A program made the position numbers and the translations under genes. A DNA stretch of 64,000 nucleotides from Flavobacterium chilense (GTDB lineage: Bacteria > Bacteroidota > Bacteroidia > Flavobacteriales > Flavobacteriaceae), in contig NZ_LSYT01000002.1 of the NCBI RefSeq assembly GCF_001602525.1, positions 372,001 to 436,000 on the forward strand, written 5' to 3'. Under the pieces are notes generated by a model. The model was not told the DNA's origin, ran no database searches, and worked only from the letters and a program-made list of their open reading frames with translations. How positions within the stretch are numbered: the first letter of the stretch is position 1; each line of letters begins with the position of its first letter. Below, piece by piece: positions 1 to 7,706 of the stretch.

Positions 1-161
1 TCGAACTAAAAGGAGATGTTGTAAACCCAATGAACGGAATCAAAACTCCATATCGTGAGCTTTACACCATCATTGATCCTAAAACCCGTAAAATGGAAAT
101 GTTTGATGTTAAAAATGGTAAAGAATACAAAAGCATGGAAATTATAATGAAGAAGAAGTAA
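1..161 (+). CDS. C-terminal end of a DUF1579-like protein (partial)
   Basis: Open from the left edge; the frame starting at base 3 reads 52 residues to a TAA at 159-161. It ends with an aromatic-rich beta-strand pattern (...YTIIDPKTRKMEMFD... then GKEYKSMEI...), which resembles the end of DUF1579 proteins, a family of unknown biochemical role. The start and most of the gene lie outside the window, so the family call rests only on this tail. A strong hairpin terminator follows. Confidence 0.5.
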   Translation, partial: ELKGDVVNPMNGIKTPYRELYTIIDPKTRKMEMFDVKNGKEYKSMEIIMKKK

Positions 162-182
162 TCAAAAAAACACAACAAAATA

Positions 183-216
183 AAAATCCCGATTGTCAAA
201 TTGCAATCGGGATTTT
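183..216 (+). terminator. Rho-independent terminator after the DUF1579-like gene
   Basis: A 13-bp perfect inverted repeat (AAAATCCCGATTG / CAATCGGGATTTT) with an 8-nt loop, A-rich before and T-rich after, so it could work in both directions. It lies upstream of the ElaA ATG at 292, which argues against the longer reading of that gene starting at 193. Confidence 0.8.
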
Positions 217-291
217 CATTTGATAATATTTCGTGTAATTTTGCTTCTAACACAAATAAACAAGAATCCCAAAACCACAAACAAGAGGCAA

Positions 292-738
292 ATGGAATTA
301 AAATGGAAAATAAAGCCGTTTGAGGCACTAACAGTTCATGAGTTATATGATTTGCTCAAACTAAGAAGTGAGATCTTCGTAGTCGAGCAAAATTGCGTTT
401 ATTTAGACCTTGATGGCAAAGACAAGAAAGCATTACACCTAATTGGAGAATATGAGGGTAAAATTGTTGCTTATGTACGTTTGTTTGATGCCGGAATTAG
501 TTTTGATAATGCTTCGATTGGCAGAGTTGTAGTAGATGCTAATTATCGTGATCGAAAATGGGGACATGATTTAATGCGTGAAGCTATTGCCGCCATAAAA
601 TCAAACTTCAATAAAGATAAAATTACTATTGGAGCTCAATTGTATCTAAAGAAATTTTACGAAAGCCACGGATTCATACAAACCAGCGAGATGTACCTGG
701 AAGATGATATTCCGCATATTGAAATGGTTCGTGAATAA
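292..738 (+). CDS. elaA: ElaA-type GNAT N-acetyltransferase
   Basis: 148 residues, the usual ElaA length of about 150. It starts MELKWKIKPF, and the early segment LYDLLKLRSEIFVVEQ is the conserved ElaA N-terminal block. VGRVVV-type strand and YRDRKWGHDLM form the acetyl-CoA pyrophosphate loop, and YLKKFYESHGF is the C-terminal GNAT motif. The ATG at 292 was chosen because the in-frame ATG at 193 lies in a terminator stem and adds 33 unrelated residues. A -7 box TAATTTTG sits at 236-243. The acceptor substrate is unknown. Confidence 0.85.
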   Translation: MELKWKIKPFEALTVHELYDLLKLRSEIFVVEQNCVYLDLDGKDKKALHLIGEYEGKIVAYVRLFDAGISFDNASIGRVVVDANYRDRKWGHDLMREAIAAIKSNFNKDKITIGAQLYLKKFYESHGFIQTSEMYLEDDIPHIEMVRE

Positions 739-892
739 CGAAAAAAAACGTAAAGTCATAAAGTTGCGATAACAAAAAATGTATTTTATCTTTTTTTATA
801 ACTCTCTTTAGAATAAACGTTTAGTAATTTGTTTTAGAGTAAAACTTTAAGAAAAATAAAAACTTATTTTTTAATGTTATTAGAGAAATAAA

Positions 893-1695
893 TTAAATCT
901 TAGTAATCAAAAATTCAACACGGCGATCAAGATTATCACCTTTTCCCAAAGGAAATTTATTGCCACAGCCCTGATAAGACATTCGGTTTTTAGAGATTTT
1001 TTTAGAACTAAGATAATAAAAAACGGTTTTGGCTCGGTTCCACGAAAGTCTTCTTTCCTTAGTGTCCTTGTCAATTCCGTCACTATATATTTCAGGAGTA
1101 CAGCAAACGTGACCTCTTATTTCAAATTGCACATTTTTCTGATTTTGTAAAATAGTTGCGACTTTATCTAACTCTTTTTTAGAAGCCCAGGTAAGTCTCG
1201 CACTTCCTATGTCAAACAGTATATTATCCAGGAAAATCTTATCACCAACTTTGATTTTGTTGGTGAACGAATTGTGGATTCCTTTCCCGAAGCTGTTTTT
1301 TTAACCACAATCAAATCAACCCGCCGGTTTTTAGAACGAGTTTCATGTAAGTTCTCAACCGTGTCAAGTCTTAAAACAACACGGCCTTTACCTTCTAAAA
1401 TCACGATTTTACTTTGATTAAATCCTGCGGTAATCAACAATTTCTGAATCGTATTGGCACGATTATTTGATAAGCGAAAGTTATAATCATCGTTTCCGCG
1501 ATCATCGCAATAGCCATAAATTTGTATAGACTCTACCTTAGAGCTGTCAATACTTTTAATAAATTGGTTTACAATTTCGGTTTGTTTTGGTGTAAGGTCG
1601 AATTTGTCGAATTCGAAATAAATAGTTTCAATGCTCTTTTGTTGTGCCGATAAATTGTAAATAATAAACAGAAATAGGGCGCTACAAAGCTTCAT
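893..1695 (-). pseudogene. OmpA-family protein with two OmpA-like domains, interrupted by a frameshift
   Basis: The first part (1695 down to about 1303) has a signal peptide and an OmpA-like peptidoglycan-binding domain (IYFEFDKFDLT..., then RGNDDYNFRLSNNRA and ETRSKNRRVDLIVV). At a run of seven A on the coding strand (T run 1296-1302) the frame is lost and 27 unrelated residues lead to a stop at 1207. The -1 frame from the same run continues as a second OmpA-like domain (GDKIFLDNILFDIGSARLTW... to DNLDRRVEFLITKI) ending at 893. Joined, the protein would be about 267 residues. The gene follows the S41 protease by 5 bp. The break may be a real mutation, a homopolymer sequencing error, or slippage. 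Confidence 0.75.
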
Positions 1696-1700
1696 TTTGT

Positions 1701-3338
1701 TTACATTTTTAAAATCGTTTTATACTCAGTCTGATTATTTAAAACGCTTACCGCTTTCTTAATTTCTGAATTGTTTTTAATATAATATTGATATAAACCT
1801 TCCTGATACTGATATCTTTTTATCAGTTCTTCCTGAATAAGATTTCTGATTTCTTTCTGGTTTTTGTCTAATAGAGTAGTTTCACTTTTTTCAAGAGCAG
1901 CCAGTAATTGTTGGTATTCAGGAGCAATTGTTTCGTCGATTTTTTCGTTTTTGGCGGCAGTCAGAGTATTTTTCAGAGCAACCTCAGTTTCAGTATCAAA
2001 ATTAATTTTATTCGTTTTTAAGTACTGCTTAAAACTTGTATAATCAGCATCTGTAATAGTTGGGATCTTATCTCCCAGGTTTGGATTCTTGTAGTAATAA
2101 GTGGTAGCATAATCAAAAATCCCGTCATTTTTTAATAATGCACTTGTAATCGGACTCATTTTAGCTTCGTCTAATTCAATATCCGGCAAAACACCTCCGC
2201 CATCATAAACAGTTCTTCCTTTTCGTGTTTTAAAAGCATTAAAGTTTTTAGCATCAGTTCTTTGCGCAACACCATTTTTATCTTTGTGCGCATAATCCAA
2301 TGCCTGAATACAACGTCCGGAAGGAGTGTAATATCTTGAAATAGTCACTTTAAGCTGAGTTCCATAAGTCAGGTCAACAGAACGCTGAACCAGACCTTTA
2401 CCAAAACTGCGGCTTCCTAAAATCACAGCACGGTCTAAATCCTGTAAAGCGCCCGATACAATTTCAGATGCCGATGCACTTCTTCCATTTACTAAAATAG
2501 CCAACGGAATTTCAGTATCTACAGGCTCTTTCGTTGTTTTGTAAGTATTATTATGTTTCTCAATTCTTGATTTTGTTGTTACAATTACTTCATTCTTCGG
2601 AACAAATAAATTACAAATATCAATAGCTTCATTTAATAAACCACCCGGATTTCCTCTTAAATCAAGTACAATTTGTTTCGCACCATCGGCTTTAAGCTTT
2701 TCAAGAGCGTCTTTTACCTCAGTAGCAGCTTTTCGGCTAAAATGTGCCAAAACAATATAACCCGTTTTATCATCAATTTTTCCATAAAACGGAACCGATT
2801 TAATATCAACTTCATCCAAAACCAGTTCAGTCGTAAAAGTTTTTCCCTGACGAAGATATTTAATGGCGATTTTAGTGTTTTTGGTTCCTTTTAATAATTG
2901 AGAAGCATCATCTTTAAAATCGGCAATCATAACATCACCAATCTGAATAATTTCGTCACCTGCTTTAAGTCCGGCTTTATCAGCAGGATAATTTTTATAA
3001 GGCTCACGCACAATTAAGCGATCTTTTTTTCTTGAAATCAAAGCGCCAATTCCGGTATATTCTCCAGTATTGTTAATTTTAAAATTGACCACATCCTGCT
3101 CGTTAAAATAAACCGTATAAGGGTCTAAACTTCCCAGCATACTTTTAATGGCTTTATCCATCAAATCGCCGGGATTTGTTTCGTCGACATAGTTTGTATT
3201 TACGGCTTTAAACAAAGTGGTGAAAATTTCTATTTGCTTGGCAATCTCAAAAAAATCGTCTTTGAAACTAGTTCCAATAAATAAAAATCCTGCAGCAACA
3301 GCGGGTATAATGAATTTCTTTTTGAAATAAGGATACAT
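1701..3338 (-). CDS. S41-family C-terminal processing protease
   Basis: 545 residues. An N-terminal hydrophobic segment (about 9-25) acts as signal peptide or anchor. A PDZ domain follows at about 95-165 (TGIGALI... DKAGLKAGDEIIQIGD), then the S41 peptidase core at about 190-375. The catalytic dyad is read as Ser289 in GRSASASEI and Lys314 in SFGKGLVQ, with the 25-residue spacing seen in Prc/CtpA. The protease acts in the periplasm on C-termini of envelope proteins. It sits 2 bp after the DUF4349 lipoprotein and 5 bp before the OmpA-type gene, so the three are probably one transcript. Confidence 0.92.
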   Translation of the reverse strand: MYPYFKKKFIIPAVAAGFLFIGTSFKDDFFEIAKQIEIFTTLFKAVNTNYVDETNPGDLMDKAIKSMLGSLDPYTVYFNEQDVVNFKINNTGEYTGIGALISRKKDRLIVREPYKNYPADKAGLKAGDEIIQIGDVMIADFKDDASQLLKGTKNTKIAIKYLRQGKTFTTELVLDEVDIKSVPFYGKIDDKTGYIVLAHFSRKAATEVKDALEKLKADGAKQIVLDLRGNPGGLLNEAIDICNLFVPKNEVIVTTKSRIEKHNNTYKTTKEPVDTEIPLAILVNGRSASASEIVSGALQDLDRAVILGSRSFGKGLVQRSVDLTYGTQLKVTISRYYTPSGRCIQALDYAHKDKNGVAQRTDAKNFNAFKTRKGRTVYDGGGVLPDIELDEAKMSPITSALLKNDGIFDYATTYYYKNPNLGDKIPTITDADYTSFKQYLKTNKINFDTETEVALKNTLTAAKNEKIDETIAPEYQQLLAALEKSETTLLDKNQKEIRNLIQEELIKRYQYQEGLYQYYIKNNSEIKKAVSVLNNQTEYKTILKM

Positions 3339-3340
3339 GA

Positions 3341-4138
3341 TTATTGTTTTTTTCTTTTAAATCTTTTTCTAATAAAATAAGCAAGGATGCAAAATACTAT
3401 AATAAATGGCCAAACGCTAATGATTGAAATTAAAAATTCTGACAGGCTAAAAAAACCGGATTGAATAGCAGTCCATATTTTTGATCCGTACGAAGTTTTA
3501 ACACTCTCCTTTTGTGCAATCGTCTTATAAAACTCAATCGAAACAGTACTTTCAGAAACACGGCTTTCAAGGTATTTCAACTGTCCTTCTTTGGCTTCAA
3601 TTTCTTCACGGATAGCCGAAATCTGTTTTTCAATTTCTAAAATCTCACTGATTTTATTGGCTTTTTGCAATATCTCTAAATAGCGTGCCTCCAGTTTCCG
3701 TTTTGTATTTAATCTCGAATTCAGATCAATATATTCTTCCGTAACATTTTGAGAAGAAATATCTTTTTGATCAAAATAAGAAACACCTTTAGATATGGCT
3801 TGTAAAAAGGAGTCAAAATTCTGGCTAGGAATACGAATCGTTATATTACGGGTAATATTGTTGTAGTTTTTTGATTGAGAGTCATTTTGAATATTTCCTT
3901 TGTTTGCTTTAATCGCAGTTTGAATCTGATTATATGTATCTTCCAGATCACTTGTTTCAAATTTAAGATAAGCCTGTTTTATAATTTTTTGTTCAATAAC
4001 AGCATCTTCATTAGGCTGAGCGGGTGAAGAAACCTTTACTGCAGAAATAGATAAATCATTGACAACTTGGTTAGCTTCTTTTTTAGCACAACCTGAAAGA
4101 GTCAAAAAGGCAAAGAATAAAAAGAAAATATACCGCAT
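3341..4138 (-). CDS. DUF4349-domain lipoprotein
   Basis: 265 residues. The signal peptide ends with a lipobox LSGC (Cys17). The DUF4349 region at about 50-230 has a strand-rich part and a charged coiled coil (about 150-195, RYLEILQKANKISEILEIEKQISAIR... broken here). It ends in a transmembrane helix (WPFIIVFCILAYFI) and a basic tail. Such proteins are envelope-anchored and their role is not established. It lies about 80 bp downstream of rnpA and directly before the S41 protease. Confidence 0.85.
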   Translation of the reverse strand: MRYIFFLFFAFLTLSGCAKKEANQVVNDLSISAVKVSSPAQPNEDAVIEQKIIKQAYLKFETSDLEDTYNQIQTAIKANKGNIQNDSQSKNYNNITRNITIRIPSQNFDSFLQAISKGVSYFDQKDISSQNVTEEYIDLNSRLNTKRKLEARYLEILQKANKISEILEIEKQISAIREEIEAKEGQLKYLESRVSESTVSIEFYKTIAQKESVKTSYGSKIWTAIQSGFFSLSEFLISIISVWPFIIVFCILAYFIRKRFKRKKQ

Positions 4139-4218
4139 AATATTTCAAATTAAAGTTAAAACTACAATTTTTTTATAATTTTTTATTCAATTTGATAAAT
4201 TAAGTTGCTTAACGTGGA

Positions 4219-4623
4219 TTACAATTCTGATTTGTTTTCAGAGTCAGGAGTTTTATTTACTTGTTGCAGGAATTTCTCAAACAACTGAATCGTTTTGGTA
4301 TTGATTTCTTGGTAGGATAATTTGTCTTTGGTCTGATAAAAAAACATGATAGAATAAGGCTCCTGAATGTTATCCAGAAGCAAATGTTTGTTCAGTCGGT
4401 AAGTTTCTCTTAAAACTCGTTTAAAGTAATTACGGTCAACGGCTTTTTTGAAATATTTTTTAGAAACCGAAACCCCAATTTTAATTTTTTCTTCAGCATC
4501 ATCTTCCGCTTGACGATAAACCAGACGAAGCGGATATTTTGATACCGATTTTCCTTCAGAAAATAGTAATCCAATCGTAGTTTTGCTCTTTAAGCGTTCA
4601 TTTTTAGGGTAGGTGAAGTTCAT
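4219..4623 (-). CDS. rnpA: Ribonuclease P protein component
   Basis: 134 residues, slightly longer than usual because of an acidic C-terminal tail. The family signature is present: ERLKSKTTIGLLFSEGKS at the start, KIGVSVSKKYFKKAV, and the RNA-binding block DRNYFKRVLRETYR. It binds the RNase P RNA to process pre-tRNA 5' ends. The usual partner rpmH is not adjacent. It heads the minus-strand run with the DUF4349 and S41 genes and is divergent from the acyltransferase. Confidence 0.93.
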   Translation of the reverse strand: MNFTYPKNERLKSKTTIGLLFSEGKSVSKYPLRLVYRQAEDDAEEKIKIGVSVSKKYFKKAVDRNYFKRVLRETYRLNKHLLLDNIQEPYSIMFFYQTKDKLSYQEINTKTIQLFEKFLQQVNKTPDSENKSEL

Positions 4624-4748
4624 TTAATTCAGAAAAAAATTGCAAATTATGGAGCAAAGGTACAATTAAACCATAAAAACGCTTATTGTTTTCAATTTTT
4701 ATAAGGCTAAAAATATATTTACTACTTTTGGCAATTAATTTTTTAAGC

Positions 4749-5489
4749 ATGCAAAAGATAATTTCGTATCCGATATCAGTTATTTACTATTTATGTTTTG
4801 GATTGTGTCTGGCGGTTTTTCACCCAATACAATGGATTTGCCTAAATGTTTTTGGTTATCAGGCGCACAAAAAAAGTGTTGATTATCTCAATTTTTGCCT
4901 TTTAAAATGCACCAATCTTGTGGGAACTACCTATAAAATACAAGGTGCAGATACCATTCCAACCGGAGTTCCGGTAATATTTGTATCGAATCACCAAAGT
5001 ATGTACGATATCGTTGCAATGATTTGGTACTTTAGACGTTTTCATTGTAAATTTGTAAGTAAGAAAGAGTTAGGAAGCGGAATCCCAAGTGTATCATTTA
5101 ATTTACGTCACGGAGGATCTGTCTTAATCGACCGAAAAGACCCTAAACAAGCGATTCCTGTAATCAAAGGCTTGTCTGAATATATCGAAAAAAATACCAG
5201 ATCTGCTGTAATTTTTCCTGAAGGAACACGAAGTAAAACAGGAAAGCCAAAAGAATTTGCACAAAGCGGCTTAAAAATCCTATGTAAATATGCACCCTCA
5301 GCTTATGTTGTACCGGTAAGTATAAATAATTCATGGAAAATGGTACGTTATGGCATGTTCCCGGTTGGTTTAGGAAACCGTCTTAGTTTTACCGCACATA
5401 AAGCAATGGCAGTAAAAGATTATGATTTTGCCGAGTTAATGGCTTTAACAGAGAAGGCAGTTGTAGAAGGAGTAAACGAGTATAAATAG
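4749..5489 (+). CDS. plsC: 1-acyl-sn-glycerol-3-phosphate acyltransferase (PlsC family)
   Basis: 246 residues from the ATG at 4749. An upstream in-frame start at 4686 adds 21 hydrophobic residues but would place it before the -7 box TACTTTTG at 4723-4730. N-terminal hydrophobic segments (about 5-35) give inner-membrane association. The HX4D motif is NHQSMYD (His82-Asp87) and the second block is FPEGTRS (158-162). It transfers an acyl chain to lysophosphatidate in phospholipid synthesis. The desaturase gene follows 56 bp later, which fits a shared lipid role. Confidence 0.9.
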   Translation: MQKIISYPISVIYYLCFGLCLAVFHPIQWICLNVFGYQAHKKSVDYLNFCLLKCTNLVGTTYKIQGADTIPTGVPVIFVSNHQSMYDIVAMIWYFRRFHCKFVSKKELGSGIPSVSFNLRHGGSVLIDRKDPKQAIPVIKGLSEYIEKNTRSAVIFPEGTRSKTGKPKEFAQSGLKILCKYAPSAYVVPVSINNSWKMVRYGMFPVGLGNRLSFTAHKAMAVKDYDFAELMALTEKAVVEGVNEYK

Positions 5490-5495
5490 ATTTTT

Positions 5496-5520
5496 GCTTT
5501 TAGTAAAATAAACTAAAAGC
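5496..5520 (+). terminator. Possible weak terminator or hairpin between plsC and the desaturase
   Basis: A 9-bp perfect inverted repeat, GCTTTTAGT / ACTAAAAGC, with a 7-nt AT-rich loop. No clear T run follows, so it may only attenuate. Confidence 0.4.
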
Positions 5521-5545
5521 CTAAATCCCAAATCTTAAATAAGTA

Positions 5546-6538
5546 ATGTCTATAAAAAACATTAGATTAGAAGTAATGCAGTTTTTGGAAAAAAACGTGG
5601 ATAGCTTCGTTGAACAGTATTTAATTCCAGTGGAAAAAATTTGGCAGCCGTCAGACTTTTTACCTAATTCTGAAGGAGAAAATTTCTTTGAGGAGGTAAA
5701 AGAGTTACGTGAAATTGCTAAAGAATTGCCATATGATTTCTGGGTAACGCTTGTTGGTGATACAATTACCGAAGAAGCCTTGCCAACCTATGAATCGTGG
5801 TTAATGGATGTAGAAGGAGTAAACCAGGTAGAAAATGGTGGAAATGGCTGGTCAAAATGGATCAGACAATGGACCGGAGAAGAAAACCGTCATGGTGACT
5901 TGCTTAATAAATACTTGTATTTGTCCGGTCGTGTTAATATGCGTGAAATTGAAATGACGACACAGCATTTAATCAACGACGGTTTTGATATTGGAACTGG
6001 ATCTGACCCATACAAAAACTTTGTATACACCAGCTTCCAGGAATTAGCAACTTATGTTTCGCACAACAGAGTAGCACAAATGGCTAAGAAATTTGGTGAT
6101 AACAAGTTGTCTAAAATGTGTAAAATGATTGCAGGAGACGAAATGCGTCATCACCATGCCTACAGCGAATTTGTTACCCGTATTTTTGCAGTAGATCCAA
6201 GCGAAATGATGTTAGCGTTTCAATACATGATGAAACAAAAAATCGTGATGCCGGCTCATTTCTTAAGAGAATCTGGTCAGAAGATCAGTTCAGCTTTTGA
6301 GCAATTTTCAGATTCTGCGCAACGTATTGGGGTTTATACAGCAAACGATTATGTAGACATCATGCAAAAACTAATCAACAAATGGGAAATTGATAAAATT
6401 TCGAATTTGACAGATGAAGCCGAAAAAGCCCGTGATTACTTAATGAAACTACCAGCTCGTATGGCAAAAATTTCTGAAAGACTGGTAATTCCTGCTGAAG
6501 GTCATATCTTTAAATGGGTTGAACCAGCGAAATTATAG
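5546..6538 (+). CDS. Acyl-ACP desaturase (soluble di-iron fatty acid desaturase)
   Basis: 330 residues with the type 2 desaturase di-iron pattern: Glu113 and His116 in GEENRHGDLL, Glu166 in SFQELATY, Glu199 and His202 in GDEMRHHHAY. The protein inserts a double bond into acyl-ACP, using O2 and reduced ferredoxin, and so sets membrane fluidity. It is all helical with no signal peptide, hence cytoplasmic. It follows plsC, and a strong terminator ends the unit. Confidence 0.93.
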   Translation: MSIKNIRLEVMQFLEKNVDSFVEQYLIPVEKIWQPSDFLPNSEGENFFEEVKELREIAKELPYDFWVTLVGDTITEEALPTYESWLMDVEGVNQVENGGNGWSKWIRQWTGEENRHGDLLNKYLYLSGRVNMREIEMTTQHLINDGFDIGTGSDPYKNFVYTSFQELATYVSHNRVAQMAKKFGDNKLSKMCKMIAGDEMRHHHAYSEFVTRIFAVDPSEMMLAFQYMMKQKIVMPAHFLRESGQKISSAFEQFSDSAQRIGVYTANDYVDIMQKLINKWEIDKISNLTDEAEKARDYLMKLPARMAKISERLVIPAEGHIFKWVEPAKL

Positions 6539-6621
6539 ATTTCTGATCGCAGATTTTAAAATGTAGACTTTAGATTGATATTGCAATTGATTCTTAATGT
6601 TCACATTAAAAAATAATATTT

Positions 6622-6663
6622 TGTTGATTGCTAAGGTTTTCTTTAGCAATCAACATTTTTTTT
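6622..6663 (+). terminator. Rho-independent terminator after the desaturase
   Basis: A 13-bp perfect stem (TGTTGATTGCTAA / TTAGCAATCAACA) with an 8-nt loop, followed by a run of eight T. It is one of the strongest terminators in the window. Confidence 0.9.
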
Positions 6664-6674
6664 AAAGTAAAACT

Positions 6675-7328
6675 ATGAATAATCCTGAACTTATAAATAA
6701 AACTATTGCTTTTGTAAAAGAGAAATTAAACGATGCCGAAGGCGGGCACGATTGGTTTCATATTGAACGTGTCTATAAAAATGCACTTTTGATTGCAAAA
6801 AACACAGATTGTGATACTACAGTTGTACAATTAGGAGCCTTACTTCATGATATTGCAGATAGTAAATTTCATAACGGAGATGAAACTATCGGACCAAGAA
6901 CGGCACGTTTATTTTTAGAATCTGAAAAGGCTTCTGAAGATACTATTCAGCATGTGGTAAATATTATTGAAAACATCTCGTTTAAAGGCGGAAATTTCGA
7001 AAAGAAGTTTTCCTCTGTAGAATTAGATATTGTTCAGGATGCGGATCGTTTAGATGCAATTGGGGCAATTGGTGTAGCAAGGGCATTTAATTATGGAGGA
7101 TTTAAAAACAGGGCTCTGTATAATCCGGAAATTGCACCTATTACCAATATGACCAAAGAGGAATATAAAAAGAATAACGCTCCAACGATAAATCATTTTT
7201 ATGAAAAGCTTTTGCTGCTAAAAGACAAAATGAATACCGAAACAGGAAAGCAAATAGCTGCCGAGAGACATCGCTTTATGGAAACCTTTCTGGCTCATTT
7301 TTATGCAGAGTGGGAAGGAGTGAAGTAA
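6675..7328 (+). CDS. HD-domain phosphohydrolase
   Basis: 217 residues. The HD signature is seen as GGHDWFHIERVYKNA (first His), LLHDIADSKFH (His-Asp pair) and VQDADRLDAIGAIG (last Asp), the metal-binding set of the YpgQ/YedJ-like HD group. These are cytosolic metal-dependent phosphohydrolases, some acting on nucleotides; the substrate cannot be read from sequence. The ATG at 6675 lies just after the desaturase terminator, so the gene needs its own promoter or read-through. Confidence 0.85.
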   Translation: MNNPELINKTIAFVKEKLNDAEGGHDWFHIERVYKNALLIAKNTDCDTTVVQLGALLHDIADSKFHNGDETIGPRTARLFLESEKASEDTIQHVVNIIENISFKGGNFEKKFSSVELDIVQDADRLDAIGAIGVARAFNYGGFKNRALYNPEIAPITNMTKEEYKKNNAPTINHFYEKLLLLKDKMNTETGKQIAAERHRFMETFLAHFYAEWEGVK

Positions 7329-7344
7329 ATAACTTAGTTTGAGA

Positions 7345-7461
7345 CTAACGTTGTACGAACAAGTAAGTTATTGCAACAGCACATAAAAAACCTAATGTAA
7401 ACCATAGTAATCTTGCAACTCTATTGTCTCTTATAATTTCTAATTTTTCTTCTTGTGACAT
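7345..7461 (-). CDS. Small single-pass membrane peptide, 38 residues
   Basis: ATG at 7461 (reverse) to TAG at 7345. A charged N-terminus (MSQEEKLEIIRDNRVAR) is followed by one hydrophobic helix (LLWFTLGFLCAVAITYLFV) and a QR end. A good promoter precedes it (CAAAATTA at 7482-7489, i.e. TAATTTTG on the minus strand). The design of charged head plus one helix is that of small inner-membrane peptides. No function is recognised. Confidence 0.6.
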   Translation of the reverse strand: MSQEEKLEIIRDNRVARLLWFTLGFLCAVAITYLFVQR

Positions 7462-7481
7462 TTTCTTCGAATTTAATTTAT

Positions 7482-7509
7482 CAAAATTAACTGATAAAAA
7501 AAGGACAAA
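7482..7509 (-). promoter_or_regulatory. Bacteroidetes-type promoter for the 38-residue peptide gene
   Basis: On the minus strand: TTTG at 7509-7506, a 16-nt spacer, then TAATTTTG (7489-7482), matching TTTG-N-TAnnTTTG. The start codon is about 20 nt further on. Confidence 0.55.
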
Positions 7510-7632
7510 TAGGCCTTAAAAGTTTTTTATGTAATAATAAAAGACAAATTTTCTATTGATAATTTTTTACAGACTGTATCTGTTTTTATAAAAAGCAAGG
7601 CTACTGATAATCATCTTATATTCATTAATAAA

Positions 7633-7664
7633 AAACCTAACAGATTTTTAAATCTGTCAGGTTT
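7633..7664 (-). terminator. Terminator of the repetitive surface protein gene
   Basis: 15-bp arms (AAACCTAACAGATTT / AAATCTGTCAGGTTT, one mismatch) with a 2-nt centre, giving a working loop of about 4-6 nt. On the minus strand it is followed by a T run. It lies about 40 bp past the stop of the gene ending at 7707. The rest of 7462-7706 shows nothing else coding. Confidence 0.7.
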
Positions 7665-7706
7665 GAATTACTGGAGTTTTATTTTGGTAACCTCTTAAAT
7701 GTTGTT

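Noticed and set aside
193..291. N-terminal extension of the ElaA gene
   Set aside because: The ATG at 193 lies inside a terminator stem, and the added residues do not match the family.
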